DNA from: SZUA-36 sp963774415
GTDB lineage: Bacteria > Pseudomonadota > Gammaproteobacteria > Xanthomonadales > SZUA-36
DNA: 64,000 bases
Direction: 5' to 3'
Assembly (NCBI GenBank): GCA_963774415.1
Contig: CAVZEU010000004.1
Span: forward strand, 310,001 to 374,000
Shown here: positions 9,366-18,161 of the stretch, in pieces
Layout: each line of letters starts with the position of its first letter
Numbering within the stretch: position 1 is the first letter of the stretch
The notes under the pieces: model-generated
Database searches by the model: none
Told to the model about the DNA's origin: nothing
Seen by the model: the letters and a program-made list of their open reading frames with translations, nothing else
Program-made: the position numbers and the translations under genes

Positions 9366-11762
9366 ATGGGAAGAAAAATAAAAAGCAAATCCAGCAGGGG
9401 CAAGCCGCGAAGGACCGCGTCCCGAAACACCGGCTTCGGCCGAGGCGGGAAGAAAGGCCGCAAGGGCAGCGCGAAACGTCCGGCCTGGAGGCGCCGGCTG
9501 CTGCGGCTGGCGTTGCTGCTGCTGGGTCTGGGCATCGGTATCGGCACGCCCTGGGTGGTCTGGCTGGACAAGCAGATCCGCACGGAGTTCGAGGGCCGCA
9601 AATGGGACGTGCCCAGCCGCGTTTACGCGCGGCCGTTGAGTCTTTACAGCGGCATGCCGTTGTCCCGGCGGGCATTGCAGATAGAACTCGGGGCGGCGGG
9701 CTACAAGCGCGCGGCGGCGGCCGGGGCGCCAGGCAGCTACGCGGTTGACGGCAATCGTTTCGAGATTTACCGGCGCGCCTTCGCCTTCGACGACGGCAGC
9801 GAGCCGGCCAAGCGGTTTACCGTGAGCCTCGCGGGCGGCCACGTTGACTCGGTCAGCGGCGCAGCCGCCGGCAAGGCCGGGTTGATTCGCCTGGACCCGG
9901 CCGAGATCGCCTCGATATACCCCCTGCATGAGGAAGATCGAACCCTGGTATCGTTAAAGCGGGTGCCGGCCTTGCTCGTGACCGGTCTGCAAGCCGTGGA
10001 GGACCGTCAGTTCAAACACCATCACGGTGTCTCCCTGCGCAGTATCGCTCGTGCGGCACTGGCCAACATCAAGGCCGGCAGGACCGTGCAAGGCGGCAGC
10101 ACGCTGACCCAGCAACTGGTGAAGAATTATTTCCTGACCAGCGACCGTACCCTGCTGCGCAAGGTCAACGAGGCCATCATGGCGGTATTGCTGGAATTCC
10201 ACTATGACAAGCGGCAAATCCTGGAAGCGTATATCAACGAGGTCTTCCTCGGGCAGCAGGGCAAGCACGCCATCCACGGCTTCGCCCGTGCCAGCGAGTT
10301 TTACTTCGATCGCCCGCTCAAGAGCCTCGATGCCGGCCGGATCGCGCTGTTGGTCGGCATGGTGCGGGGTGCCTCCCTGTACAACCCGAGGCGGCACCCC
10401 GGGCGCGCCAGGGAACGCCGCGACCAGGTGCTGGATATTTTCGTCAAGACCGGTTTGCTGACGGCCGCGGCCGCCGATGCCGCCAAGGCCCGGCCGTTGG
10501 GTGTCACCGCCAGGCCGCGTTCAGGCCGCAGCCTTTATCCGGCTTTTCTGGACCTGGTCAGGCGCCAGCTGCGGCGAGACTACCGCGCATCCGACCTCGC
10601 AAACGACGGCCTGAGGATATTCACGACGCTGTCTCCGTCCGAGCAGGAACTGGCCGCGAGGGCCGTGGCCGACGGGCTGAAAGAACTGAGCCAGCGCGGC
10701 CTGCCGGCGGACCTGCAGGCCGCGCTGGTATTGACGGATATCAGCAGCGGTGAAGTGCGCGCGGTGGTCGGTGACCGGGTTCCGGGCCGCAGGGGCTTCA
10801 ACCGTGCGCTCGATGCCCGCCGCCAGATCGGATCGGTCATCAAGCCGCTGATTTACCTGCTGGCGCTGGAGCATGCCGGTGACTACAACCTGTTGACTCC
10901 GGTCATCGACGAGCCCGTGACCCTGCGCCAGGCGGACGGATCTGACTGGTCGCCCGCGAACTACGACCACAAATCTCATGGCGTTATGCCCCTGATGGAG
11001 GCGTTGGTGCACTCATATAATCAAGCGACCGTGCGCGTGGGTTTGCGTATCGGGGTCGCCAACCTGGTCAACGAGATAAAGCAGCTGGGTGTCGACGAGG
11101 CAGTCCCGGTATTGCCCTCGACATTGCTCGGCGCCGTCGAGTTGACGCCGATCGAGGTAACGCAGATGTACCAGTCGCTGGCGGCCGGCGGTTACAGTGT
11201 ACCGTTGCGCTCGGTGACGGCGGTCATGCTGCCCCGCGGCGAGAAAGTCAGGCGCTATCCGCTGAGACTGCTGCCGCTGGAGCGCCGGGATGCCATTGCC
11301 CTGGTAAATTACGCGCTTACCCAGGTGGTCGAGCGCGGTACCGCCAATCAATTGCATGGACTGCTCGGCAATGACATCACGGTCGCCGGCAAGACCGGGA
11401 CGACGAATGAACAGCGCGATAGCTGGTTTGTCGGCTATACTCGCGACCGGCTGGCCGTTTCCTGGGTCGGCCGGGACGACGATCGGCCGGCGGGCGTCAC
11501 CGGCAGTAACGCCGCCATGCGCTTGTGGGCGGAGCTGTTTCGGCATCTGCCGTATTCGGCGGTGGATATGGGGTTGCCTGATGGCGTAAATTACGTCTGG
11601 GTCGACGCGGCGGAAAATGCGCTTACCGGGCCCGGCTGCCCGCAGGCGGTGCAAATTCCGTTTATCGCGGGCACGGAGCCCGAGGCGACGACGAAGTGCT
11701 ACCAGAGGCTGGCGGGAAGAAAGAAAAAATCGATATGGAGAAAGTGGTTCAAAGATGATTAA
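9366..11762 (+). CDS. mrcB: Bifunctional penicillin-binding protein 1b (transglycosylase/transpeptidase)
   Basis: PBP1b polymerises lipid II and cross-links peptidoglycan at the outer face of the inner membrane. A very basic N-terminal tail of about 40 residues precedes one membrane segment (about 42-62), followed by a UB2H-like regulator-docking domain. The GT51 domain shows EDRQFKHHHGV near 212 and GGSTLTQQLVKN. The transpeptidase shows SVIK near 489 (active-site Ser), SYN in HSYNQATV, and GKTGTTN near 676. At 798 residues the length is typical for PBP1b. GTG at 9363 and ATG at 9366 are both possible starts; an AGGAG lies directly against them, so spacing is unusually tight. The stop codon overlaps the start of the following lipoprotein gene, implying coupled translation. 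Confidence 0.95.
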   Translation: MGRKIKSKSSRGKPRRTASRNTGFGRGGKKGRKGSAKRPAWRRRLLRLALLLLGLGIGIGTPWVVWLDKQIRTEFEGRKWDVPSRVYARPLSLYSGMPLSRRALQIELGAAGYKRAAAAGAPGSYAVDGNRFEIYRRAFAFDDGSEPAKRFTVSLAGGHVDSVSGAAAGKAGLIRLDPAEIASIYPLHEEDRTLVSLKRVPALLVTGLQAVEDRQFKHHHGVSLRSIARAALANIKAGRTVQGGSTLTQQLVKNYFLTSDRTLLRKVNEAIMAVLLEFHYDKRQILEAYINEVFLGQQGKHAIHGFARASEFYFDRPLKSLDAGRIALLVGMVRGASLYNPRRHPGRARERRDQVLDIFVKTGLLTAAAADAAKARPLGVTARPRSGRSLYPAFLDLVRRQLRRDYRASDLANDGLRIFTTLSPSEQELAARAVADGLKELSQRGLPADLQAALVLTDISSGEVRAVVGDRVPGRRGFNRALDARRQIGSVIKPLIYLLALEHAGDYNLLTPVIDEPVTLRQADGSDWSPANYDHKSHGVMPLMEALVHSYNQATVRVGLRIGVANLVNEIKQLGVDEAVPVLPSTLLGAVELTPIEVTQMYQSLAAGGYSVPLRSVTAVMLPRGEKVRRYPLRLLPLERRDAIALVNYALTQVVERGTANQLHGLLGNDITVAGKTGTTNEQRDSWFVGYTRDRLAVSWVGRDDDRPAGVTGSNAAMRLWAELFRHLPYSAVDMGLPDGVNYVWVDAAENALTGPGCPQAVQIPFIAGTEPEATTKCYQRLAGRKKKSIWRKWFKDD

Positions 11763-12249
11763 TAAAATCTCATGGCTCTTGGTTTTGCTGTTGCTGGCGG
11801 CGTGCAGCGCACATTCGCCCGCGCCCGTGGAGGACCGCGAAATCAATGCCCGTGTCAGGACGCCGGCGACCCAGGATAGCGCGGGTGTACAGGTTTATTC
11901 ACTGCAAAATCCAGCCGTCCGTGAATTGACCGCGCAGGCCAAGCAAGCGGAACAGAAAGGAGACCTGGCGCTGGCTTCGGCGTACCTCGAACGCGCCATG
12001 CGCATTCAGCCGAGAGACCCGCAGCTGCTGCAGCAAATGGCCGAGGTCAAGCTGCAGAAGCGGGACTATGAGCAGGCATTGAATTTCGCCCAGCGGTCCT
12101 TTGAAATCGGCCCGCGGGTGGGTGAGATCTGCAGCCGCAACTGGCGCACGATCGGCGTTGCCAGGGAGCACCTGAAAGACGTCAGTGGTGCGCGGGAGGC
12201 CGAGCAGCGGGCAGCAGAGTGCAAGCATACGGCGCCACAGGGCCTGTAA
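11755..12249 (+). CDS. TPR outer-membrane lipoprotein, probable PBP1b activator (LpoP-like)
   Basis: A 164-residue lipoprotein: MINKISWLLVLLLLAAC gives a signal peptide with lipobox LAAC, Cys at residue 17. The mature part has a short linker rich in Pro and charged residues and then two TPR-like helical hairpins (QKGDLALASAYLERAMRIQP and KRDYEQALNFAQRSFEIGP). The ATG overlaps the last codons of mrcB. In Pseudomonas aeruginosa the PBP1b activator LpoP is a TPR lipoprotein encoded next to the PBP1b gene and is unrelated in fold to E. coli LpoB. Gene overlap, length and domain type all match that arrangement. Function as activator is inferred from context; another TPR lipoprotein role cannot be excluded. 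Confidence 0.78.
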   Translation: MINKISWLLVLLLLAACSAHSPAPVEDREINARVRTPATQDSAGVQVYSLQNPAVRELTAQAKQAEQKGDLALASAYLERAMRIQPRDPQLLQQMAEVKLQKRDYEQALNFAQRSFEIGPRVGEICSRNWRTIGVAREHLKDVSGAREAEQRAAECKHTAPQGL

Positions 12250-12257
12250 GCGAAAGC

Positions 12258-14210
12258 GTGTCATTCGAGAACGCGCCAAGCGCAAGACTGCTCGGCAGTG
12301 ACGGGCCGTTTGCCTCTGCGCTCGACAGTTTCGCCCCCCGCACGGAACAGCTGCAGCTGGCGGCGGCGATCGAACGGACGATTGCCGGCGGCGGAACGCT
12401 CGTGGCCGAGGCGGGTACCGGGATCGGCAAGACCCTGGCCTACCTGGTGCCCGTCTGCCTGTCCCGCAAGCGCACCATTATCTCGACCGGCACCAAGACC
12501 CTGCAGGACCAGCTTTTTTTCAGGGACCTGCCATTGGTCAGAAAAATACTCGACAGTTCGCTGCACGCTGCGCTGCTGAAAGGCCGCGCCAATTACCTGT
12601 GCCTGTATCGCGCCGAGCGGGCGCGCAGCGAGGGGCGTCTGCCATCGCGGGCCGCCGTGGCCGAACTGGAAGCAATCCGTGGTTGGGCCGATGTGACCGA
12701 GGACGGTGATCTGTCCGTCTCCTCGGTGATGGCGGAAGACAGCGAATTGCGGCCGCTGGTGACCTCGACCCCCGACAATTGCCTGGGTTCCGAATGCCCC
12801 CGGTTCGATGATTGTTTCGTGGCCCGCGCCCGGCGCGAGGCCCAGGAGGCCGACATCGTGGTCGTCAACCACCACCTGCTGTTTGCGGACATGGCGATCA
12901 AGCACGGCGGGTTCGGTGAAGTTCTGCCGGGCGCCGAGGTCTTCGTCGTCGACGAGGCGCACCAGGCTCCGGACACGGCTTCGCAGTTTTTCAGCACCTC
13001 GCTGACGGCCAGGCAGATTTCCGATTTGTGCAGCGACATCCTGGCCGAGGCCGCGGAAACGAGCGGCGGCATGGCGGTGGTCAGGGAACCGGTTGCCGAG
13101 TGCCGGCAGGCGCTCAGGGAATTCCAGGCGGTTTGCCATGAGCGGCTCGGCGAGCGCGGCACCTGGGAGGATTTGCTCGGTCAGGCGGAAGTGCGCCGCG
13201 CCCTGCAATCGCTGGACTCCGCCGTGGCGGCCATCGAGCCCGCTGTCGAGTCTTTGTCCGGCAGTCGCCGCGGCCTCGACGCCTGCCGGCAGCGGCTGGC
13301 AGAATTGCAGTCGCAGTTCGACCGCCTCGACGAGCCGGCGGCGGACAGCGAGGTGCGCTGGTTCGAACGCCGCGGTAAAGGCGTGGCGATTCACACCACC
13401 CCGCTGGATGTATCGAATCTTTTCAGCAGTTTTCGCGAACTGGTGGACGCGAGCTGGATATTCACGTCCGCAACCCTGTCGGTCAATCACCGGTTTGGGC
13501 ACTTCCAAAGGCAACTCGGTCTGCAGGAAGCGGAAACGCTGCAGCTCGATTCTCCTTTCGATTATCCGAACCACGCCCTGCTCTGGCTGCCTGATTCGCT
13601 GCCCGACCCGCGGGATCCCTCTTTCGTGTCGGCGCTGCTCGAGCAGGTGCGGCCGGTACTCGAGGCCAGCGAGGGCCGGGCCTTTATCCTGTTTACTTCG
13701 CACCGGGCCTTGCGCGAGGCCGCGGACAGGCTGGCCGGCCATACCGATCAGCCCTTGTTCATACAAGGAGAAATGCCGCGCAGCGCATTGCTCGAGGCCT
13801 TCCGCCAGGCGGGTAATGGGATCCTGCTCGGGTCCGCGAGTTTTTGGGGCGGGGTGGACGTCATGGGTGAGGCGCTGTCACTGGTCATCATCGACAAGTT
13901 GCCGTTTGCGCCGCCGAATGACCCGGTCATGGTCGCGCGCAGCCGGTCTGTGCGCGAGCAGGGCGGCAACCCGTTCATGGACCTGTTCCTGCCGCAGGCG
14001 GTCATCGCCCTCAAACAGGGCGCCGGCCGCCTGATCAGGGACGTCAGGGACCGCGGTGTCCTGGTCATCTGCGACCGCCGCCTGATGACCAAACATTACG
14101 GGCGCGTATTCCTGGAAAGCTTGCCGCCGATGCGCCGAACCGGGGACCGAGAGGCAGCCGTACAGTTTTTCCATGACAGCGCCGGGCAGCATGAAGCTGT
14201 TGGCGATTGA
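12258..14210 (+). CDS. yoaA: ATP-dependent DNA helicase, YoaA/DinG family (Fe-S, XPD-like)
   Basis: A superfamily 2 5'-3' helicase involved in DNA repair and tolerance of replication damage. Walker A is in EAGTGIGKT near residue 52. Four cysteines for a 4Fe-4S cluster lie between motifs Ia and II: NYLC near 114, then NC, SEC and DDC at about 174-187. Motif II is DEAH near 231. C-terminal motifs include FTSHRAL and KQGAGRLIRD (motif VI). At about 650 residues it fits YoaA better than the longer E. coli DinG. Two starts are possible: GTG 12258 just after the lipoprotein stop, chosen here, or GTG 12219 inside that gene. It overlaps tsaB slightly, and yoaA-tsaB adjacency is known in gammaproteobacteria. 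Confidence 0.9.
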   Translation: MSFENAPSARLLGSDGPFASALDSFAPRTEQLQLAAAIERTIAGGGTLVAEAGTGIGKTLAYLVPVCLSRKRTIISTGTKTLQDQLFFRDLPLVRKILDSSLHAALLKGRANYLCLYRAERARSEGRLPSRAAVAELEAIRGWADVTEDGDLSVSSVMAEDSELRPLVTSTPDNCLGSECPRFDDCFVARARREAQEADIVVVNHHLLFADMAIKHGGFGEVLPGAEVFVVDEAHQAPDTASQFFSTSLTARQISDLCSDILAEAAETSGGMAVVREPVAECRQALREFQAVCHERLGERGTWEDLLGQAEVRRALQSLDSAVAAIEPAVESLSGSRRGLDACRQRLAELQSQFDRLDEPAADSEVRWFERRGKGVAIHTTPLDVSNLFSSFRELVDASWIFTSATLSVNHRFGHFQRQLGLQEAETLQLDSPFDYPNHALLWLPDSLPDPRDPSFVSALLEQVRPVLEASEGRAFILFTSHRALREAADRLAGHTDQPLFIQGEMPRSALLEAFRQAGNGILLGSASFWGGVDVMGEALSLVIIDKLPFAPPNDPVMVARSRSVREQGGNPFMDLFLPQAVIALKQGAGRLIRDVRDRGVLVICDRRLMTKHYGRVFLESLPPMRRTGDREAAVQFFHDSAGQHEAVGD

Positions 14211-14865
14211 AACCTCCACCGAGGCCTGCTCGGTTGCGATCGCTTACGAGGGGGCGGTGCTGGAGCGTTACGAGCACGCGCCGCGGCGACACGCGGAACT
14301 GTTGCTGCCATGGGTCCAGTCACTGCTGGCCGAGGCCGGCGCGAGCCTGGCGGAACTGGACGCCATAGCCTTCAGCCGCGGCCCCGGCAGCTTCACCAGC
14401 CTCCGTATCGGAATCGGTGTCGTACAGGGGTTGGCCTGGGCCTCGGCACGGCCGGTGGTGCCGGTTTCAAGCCTGGCGGCGACGGCGCAGGCGGCGGAGA
14501 GCGGGGTGACCACAGCCCTGGTGGCCCTTGACGCGCGCATGGGCGAGGTATTCAGCGCGGCCTTCCGCCGTGATGACAACGGCATCATGCGACCGCTGGG
14601 TGAAGAGGCCGTCTGTGCGCCCGGGCAGGTTCGTGTTCCGGACGCGGGACCCGTTCACGCCCTGGGCATCGGTTTTGAGCGCTATGCCGAGTTACGGGAA
14701 CTGGCGAGCGGGATGACGGGCGCCATGCCGCGGACATGGCCGCGGGCGGCGTCCGTGCTGGCCCTGGCGCAGAACTGGTTGCAAGGCCATCGGGGTCTGC
14801 CGGCCGAAAGCGCGCAACCGGTGTACCTGCGCGATAACGTGGCGGCGCCGCCCCCGGCGCAATAG
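14191..14865 (+). CDS. tsaB: tRNA threonylcarbamoyladenosine biosynthesis protein TsaB
   Basis: TsaB is the ASKHA-fold partner that, with TsaD and TsaE, transfers threonylcarbamoyl to A37 of ANN-decoding tRNAs in the cytoplasm. The protein opens MKLLAIETSTEACSVA, the typical N-terminal beta-hairpin, and carries FSRGPGSFTSLRIG near residue 65, the dimerisation and family signature. Length is 224 residues, as expected. The start at 14191 is preferred because homologues begin MKLLAIETS; an upstream in-frame ATG at 14173 adds six residues. Both starts lie inside the end of the helicase gene, so the two genes overlap and are probably translated together. Confidence 0.95.
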   Translation: MKLLAIETSTEACSVAIAYEGAVLERYEHAPRRHAELLLPWVQSLLAEAGASLAELDAIAFSRGPGSFTSLRIGIGVVQGLAWASARPVVPVSSLAATAQAAESGVTTALVALDARMGEVFSAAFRRDDNGIMRPLGEEAVCAPGQVRVPDAGPVHALGIGFERYAELRELASGMTGAMPRTWPRAASVLALAQNWLQGHRGLPAESAQPVYLRDNVAAPPPAQ

Positions 14866-14882
14866 TCACCCCGCCCGCAGGC

Positions 14883-15500
14883 TCAGGCGAGCAGGTTGCC
14901 GGCCGCGAGCCTCAATGCCAACGCGATCAGGACGACGCCAAACACCCGTTCGAGCCAGCGCTGGCGCGCCCGCAGCCGCTGCAGGCAGCGCGGATTGGAA
15001 AACAGCCAGGCCACCAGGACATACCACGTCATGTCGATCAGCATGGCGGTGGCGGCATAGAGCAACTTCTCCACCCAGGTCGTATGGGTGCCGATAACCT
15101 GGCTGAAGAGGGCAATGAAAAATATCGCAACTTTCGGGTTCAGAAAGGCGATAAGAAATCCGTCACGCGCGGCTCCGGTGCTGCGGGGCGGGTCCGCCGT
15201 GATGTGCTCAGCGCCGGTTTTTGGCCGCAATTCTGACAGGCCCAGCCAGAGCAGGTAGGCGGCCCCGCCCCATTGCAGTAACGAAAACAACATTGGGGAA
15301 CGGGTAATCAGCACCGCGATTCCGGAAATGCTCGCGAAGGCGTAGACGCCGATGCCCAGGCCGTGGGACACGGCGGCAATGAAGCCTTCGCGGCGGCCGT
15401 TGTTGAGCGTTTGCCGCAATACCACGGCCAGTGACGGGCCGGGAGACATTGCCCCGAGCGTACAGATGGTTACGATGGTGAGCCAATTCGCGAGTGTCAT
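14883..15500 (-). CDS. LysE/RhtB family amino-acid exporter
   Basis: A 205-residue inner-membrane exporter with six predicted hydrophobic segments. The N-terminus has the family signature GAMSPGPSLAVVLRQTLNNGRREG near residues 15-38, and the middle has FLIAFLNPKVAIFF, the second hallmark of LysE/RhtB transporters. Members export amino acids such as lysine, homoserine, threonine or leucine; substrate cannot be told here. The ATG at 15500 fits the family start; a TTG three codons upstream is possible. It is convergent with tsaB, with only 17 bases between stops, and divergent from the next gene. Confidence 0.88.
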   Translation of the reverse strand: MTLANWLTIVTICTLGAMSPGPSLAVVLRQTLNNGRREGFIAAVSHGLGIGVYAFASISGIAVLITRSPMLFSLLQWGGAAYLLWLGLSELRPKTGAEHITADPPRSTGAARDGFLIAFLNPKVAIFFIALFSQVIGTHTTWVEKLLYAATAMLIDMTWYVLVAWLFSNPRCLQRLRARQRWLERVFGVVLIALALRLAAGNLLA

Positions 15501-15743
15501 CGACGCCAAGTGTGCCGCATGGCCGTGGTTATTGCACTCCGGGCGCAGCAGAGGCCCGTCGGGCCCGCCCGATGCGCGTGCGTCCCGTGTCCGTGCGCCG
15601 CGGTTCGGGGAAGCGCCCCGTGGTGTTCACGGCTGGACAAAGGCCCACGCGGTTTTTATGCTGGCCGGGTCGTTTTATGTGCGCGGGCGAATGCATGAGC
15701 AGCCGGACGTTTATCCAGATCATCGTTGACCGGTAGCGGTTCC

Positions 15744-15750
15744 GGGAGGG
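15744..15750 (+). promoter_or_regulatory. Ribosome-binding site deciding the start of the CphA-like gene
   Basis: GGGAGGG lies five bases before a GTG at 15756 that is in frame with the long reading frame. No comparable site precedes the upstream TTG at 15726, so translation most likely begins at 15756. Confidence 0.6.
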
Positions 15751-15755
15751 CACCA

Positions 15756-18005
15756 GTGCCGGTTGCGGAATGGTTTCCATATGTGGGTCCGAATCGCCGT
15801 TGCGACCGGCCGGTGGTTGAAATCACGCTCGATTTCGATGCAAACGAACGGCGCGATCCGGGGCAATGGGTAAGCGGTGTCCGGGATGTGCTCGTCAGCG
15901 GCGGAATCCTCGCGCAGGGAGAAGATTTTCCGCGGCGATCGTTACCTGCGAACTATCCGGAGTGCTACGCGTCGCTGCTGGCGCAAACCGCGCTGCTGCT
16001 GCAAGGCAAAGCCGGTCACCGCGTCAGTCATTTCGAGGTGCTGCCGCCAGACAAGCCGCGGCATCTTATTGTCGTGGTAGAGCACGAACACTGTGACGTC
16101 GGCATGACCGCGGTCAAGCTCGCCGGTGAATTGCTGGATGGCAAACGCAAGCTGTTGGCCGAGCCGTTTGCAATGTTCCGGGCATTCGCCCATGAACGCC
16201 GTTTGCCGTTGGACACCGAAGCCATAATGGAGGCAGCGCGCAAGCGTGACATTCCCTGCAACCACCTCGAGCGGTTTCCGCGCCGGCGCGATCCCGCCAG
16301 GGGCGACTGCGTGCGGTTGAACGGCCTGATCATGTTGGGGCACGGGCAGCACCGGCAGATTCTGGACGGGACTTTCTGCCCCGGCAAATCGGGACAATTC
16401 AGGAATTTGCTAAAGGATGGCGCGGCGCGGCGGCGGATATTGCGGCGGCTCGGTCTTGCCGACGATGCCGGTGAAGCCGGGAATGCAGCCGTTACCGCGC
16501 GCTACGACGCAGTGGCGGTCGATGGCCGCATCGTCGGGCTCAGGAGGAGGTCGGGCGAGGTCCTGCCGCTGGAGTCCCTGCACCCTTCCCTGGCCGCTGG
16601 CGTGCTGCAAATCAACCAGGCGGTCGGAAAAGCGCCCGTTGGGGTGGCTATTGCGGCCGGGGACATTTCGCAACCGCGGCCGCAGGATGGCGGCTGGGTG
16701 GTGGACTTCGAATTGGCCCCCAACCTGGAAAACTTCTTTGCCGGCGACCCGCACTCGCTCGGGTTTGCGGCCAGGGCCATCGTCGACTGGCTCTATCCGC
16801 TCGAGGGCAACTACCGCGTGCCGGTCATCGCCGTTACCGGCACCAATGGCAAGACCACCACTTCACGGATGATCAGTCATGTGTTGCAAGCCGCGGGACA
16901 CAGGCCCGGCCTGGTCTGCACCGACGGCACGTTCGTGCAGGGCGAGCAGGTCAGCGAAGGGGACAATTGCACGCCCAAGGGCCACTTCGAGGTGCTGGCG
17001 AACCGGGCGGTCGATTGTGCCGTGCTGGAAACTCACCACCGGGGTATTTTGGTAAGGGGGTTCGCGTTTCGCTGGTGTGACGTGGCTGTGTGCCTGAATG
17101 TAACCGAGGACCACCTCGATAGCGCGCATGTCGACACCGTCGAGGCCATGGCCAGGGTCAAAGGCGCGCTGCTGGAGCGCGCGCGGCACGCGGCGGTCTT
17201 GTACGCCGACGATGCAAACTGTATGCGCATGCTGGGCTCGGTCCGGGCCGAGCGGGTTTGCCTGGTCTCCATGCAGCGGAGCCGCCGGGAATTGCGCGAG
17301 TTGAGCGGTACGCGGGCCGATTGTCATTGCGTATTGGAGACGCTGGCCGGCAGGGAATGGCTGGTGCTGTACGACCGTGATGAGCGCCTGCCGATCCTGC
17401 GCACCGACCGGATACCGGCGACGTATGACGGTCAGGCCCGCTTCAACGTCAGCAATGCGATGCATGCCGCCGCCGCCTGTTATCTCTCCGCTGTGCCGGT
17501 CCAGGCGCTGCGGGCGGGGCTGGCAAATTTTCATTGCGACTACGAGACCACGCCAGGGCGTATTAACTGGTTTGACGGGCTGCCTTTCAGGATTCTCATG
17601 GATTTCGCCCATAATCCGGACGGGATTGCCAAGCTCTGCGACTTCGTTGACCGCATACCGGTCAGCGGCCGCAAGGTGCTCGCTTTTGCTGGCACCTTCG
17701 ACAGGCGGGATGAAACGCTGATCGAGATGGGCCGGACAGTGGCCGGGCATTTTGATTTTTATTTTTGCAAGGAGCACGCCCCCCGTAGCGAAAATCAGAG
17801 AAAGGTGGCGCATTTTCTGCGACAGGGACTGCTCAGCGCGGGTGTGGAAGCGGGGCGCACGGCAATCACGGGCCATGGCGAAGCGGTTGCTTTCGAGATC
17901 TTCGACAGTTGCCGGCAGGGTGACCTGCTGGTGATGTTGCTGGGACATATTGAAAAGCACAGGCTGGCAACCTATATACGGGCTTACGCAAAACGATCGC
18001 AATGA
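15756..18005 (+). CDS. Cyanophycin-synthetase-like Mur ligase with degenerate ATP-grasp domain
   Basis: A 749-residue protein related to cyanophycin synthetase CphA, which adds Asp and Arg to a growing polypeptide. Residues 1-180 resemble the CphA N-terminal domain. The linker (RDIPCNHLERF, LGHGQH, SGQFRNLLKDG) is followed almost at once by the far end of the ATP-grasp domain (YDAVAVDGRIVGLRRR, VAIAAGDIS, VVDFELAPNL); the central glycine-rich ATP-binding part is missing, which explains the length of about 750 against 870-900. The Mur-ligase half is intact: GTNGKTTT near 362-369, ETHHRGILVRG, LNVTEDHL, DFAHNPDG near 616, and GTFDRRDE. One ligase activity therefore looks functional and the other lost. 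Substrate unknown. It may be independent of the lipid genes that follow 156 bases later. Confidence 0.82.
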   Translation: MPVAEWFPYVGPNRRCDRPVVEITLDFDANERRDPGQWVSGVRDVLVSGGILAQGEDFPRRSLPANYPECYASLLAQTALLLQGKAGHRVSHFEVLPPDKPRHLIVVVEHEHCDVGMTAVKLAGELLDGKRKLLAEPFAMFRAFAHERRLPLDTEAIMEAARKRDIPCNHLERFPRRRDPARGDCVRLNGLIMLGHGQHRQILDGTFCPGKSGQFRNLLKDGAARRRILRRLGLADDAGEAGNAAVTARYDAVAVDGRIVGLRRRSGEVLPLESLHPSLAAGVLQINQAVGKAPVGVAIAAGDISQPRPQDGGWVVDFELAPNLENFFAGDPHSLGFAARAIVDWLYPLEGNYRVPVIAVTGTNGKTTTSRMISHVLQAAGHRPGLVCTDGTFVQGEQVSEGDNCTPKGHFEVLANRAVDCAVLETHHRGILVRGFAFRWCDVAVCLNVTEDHLDSAHVDTVEAMARVKGALLERARHAAVLYADDANCMRMLGSVRAERVCLVSMQRSRRELRELSGTRADCHCVLETLAGREWLVLYDRDERLPILRTDRIPATYDGQARFNVSNAMHAAAACYLSAVPVQALRAGLANFHCDYETTPGRINWFDGLPFRILMDFAHNPDGIAKLCDFVDRIPVSGRKVLAFAGTFDRRDETLIEMGRTVAGHFDFYFCKEHAPRSENQRKVAHFLRQGLLSAGVEAGRTAITGHGEAVAFEIFDSCRQGDLLVMLLGHIEKHRLATYIRAYAKRSQ

Positions 18006-18161
18006 CTTTGCTGCCGGGACTCGGGACCTGCCCGGTAAATCGGCGCGGATTTGATCCAATGGGATATTTGGTGCAAAAACCGGTCAAAATCGGCGATAAT
18101 AGCGAAGTTTGAAACCTGCGGCCGGCCGGCTGCGGAAAGATTAAGGAGACTTTAAACCGCG

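Noticed and set aside
12261..13766. 501-residue minus-strand frame opposite the YoaA/DinG gene
   Set aside because: It mirrors a helicase gene with clear Walker, Fe-S and DEAH motifs. The translation is rich in Gln, Arg and His and has no recognisable domain, as expected for an antisense shadow in GC-rich DNA.
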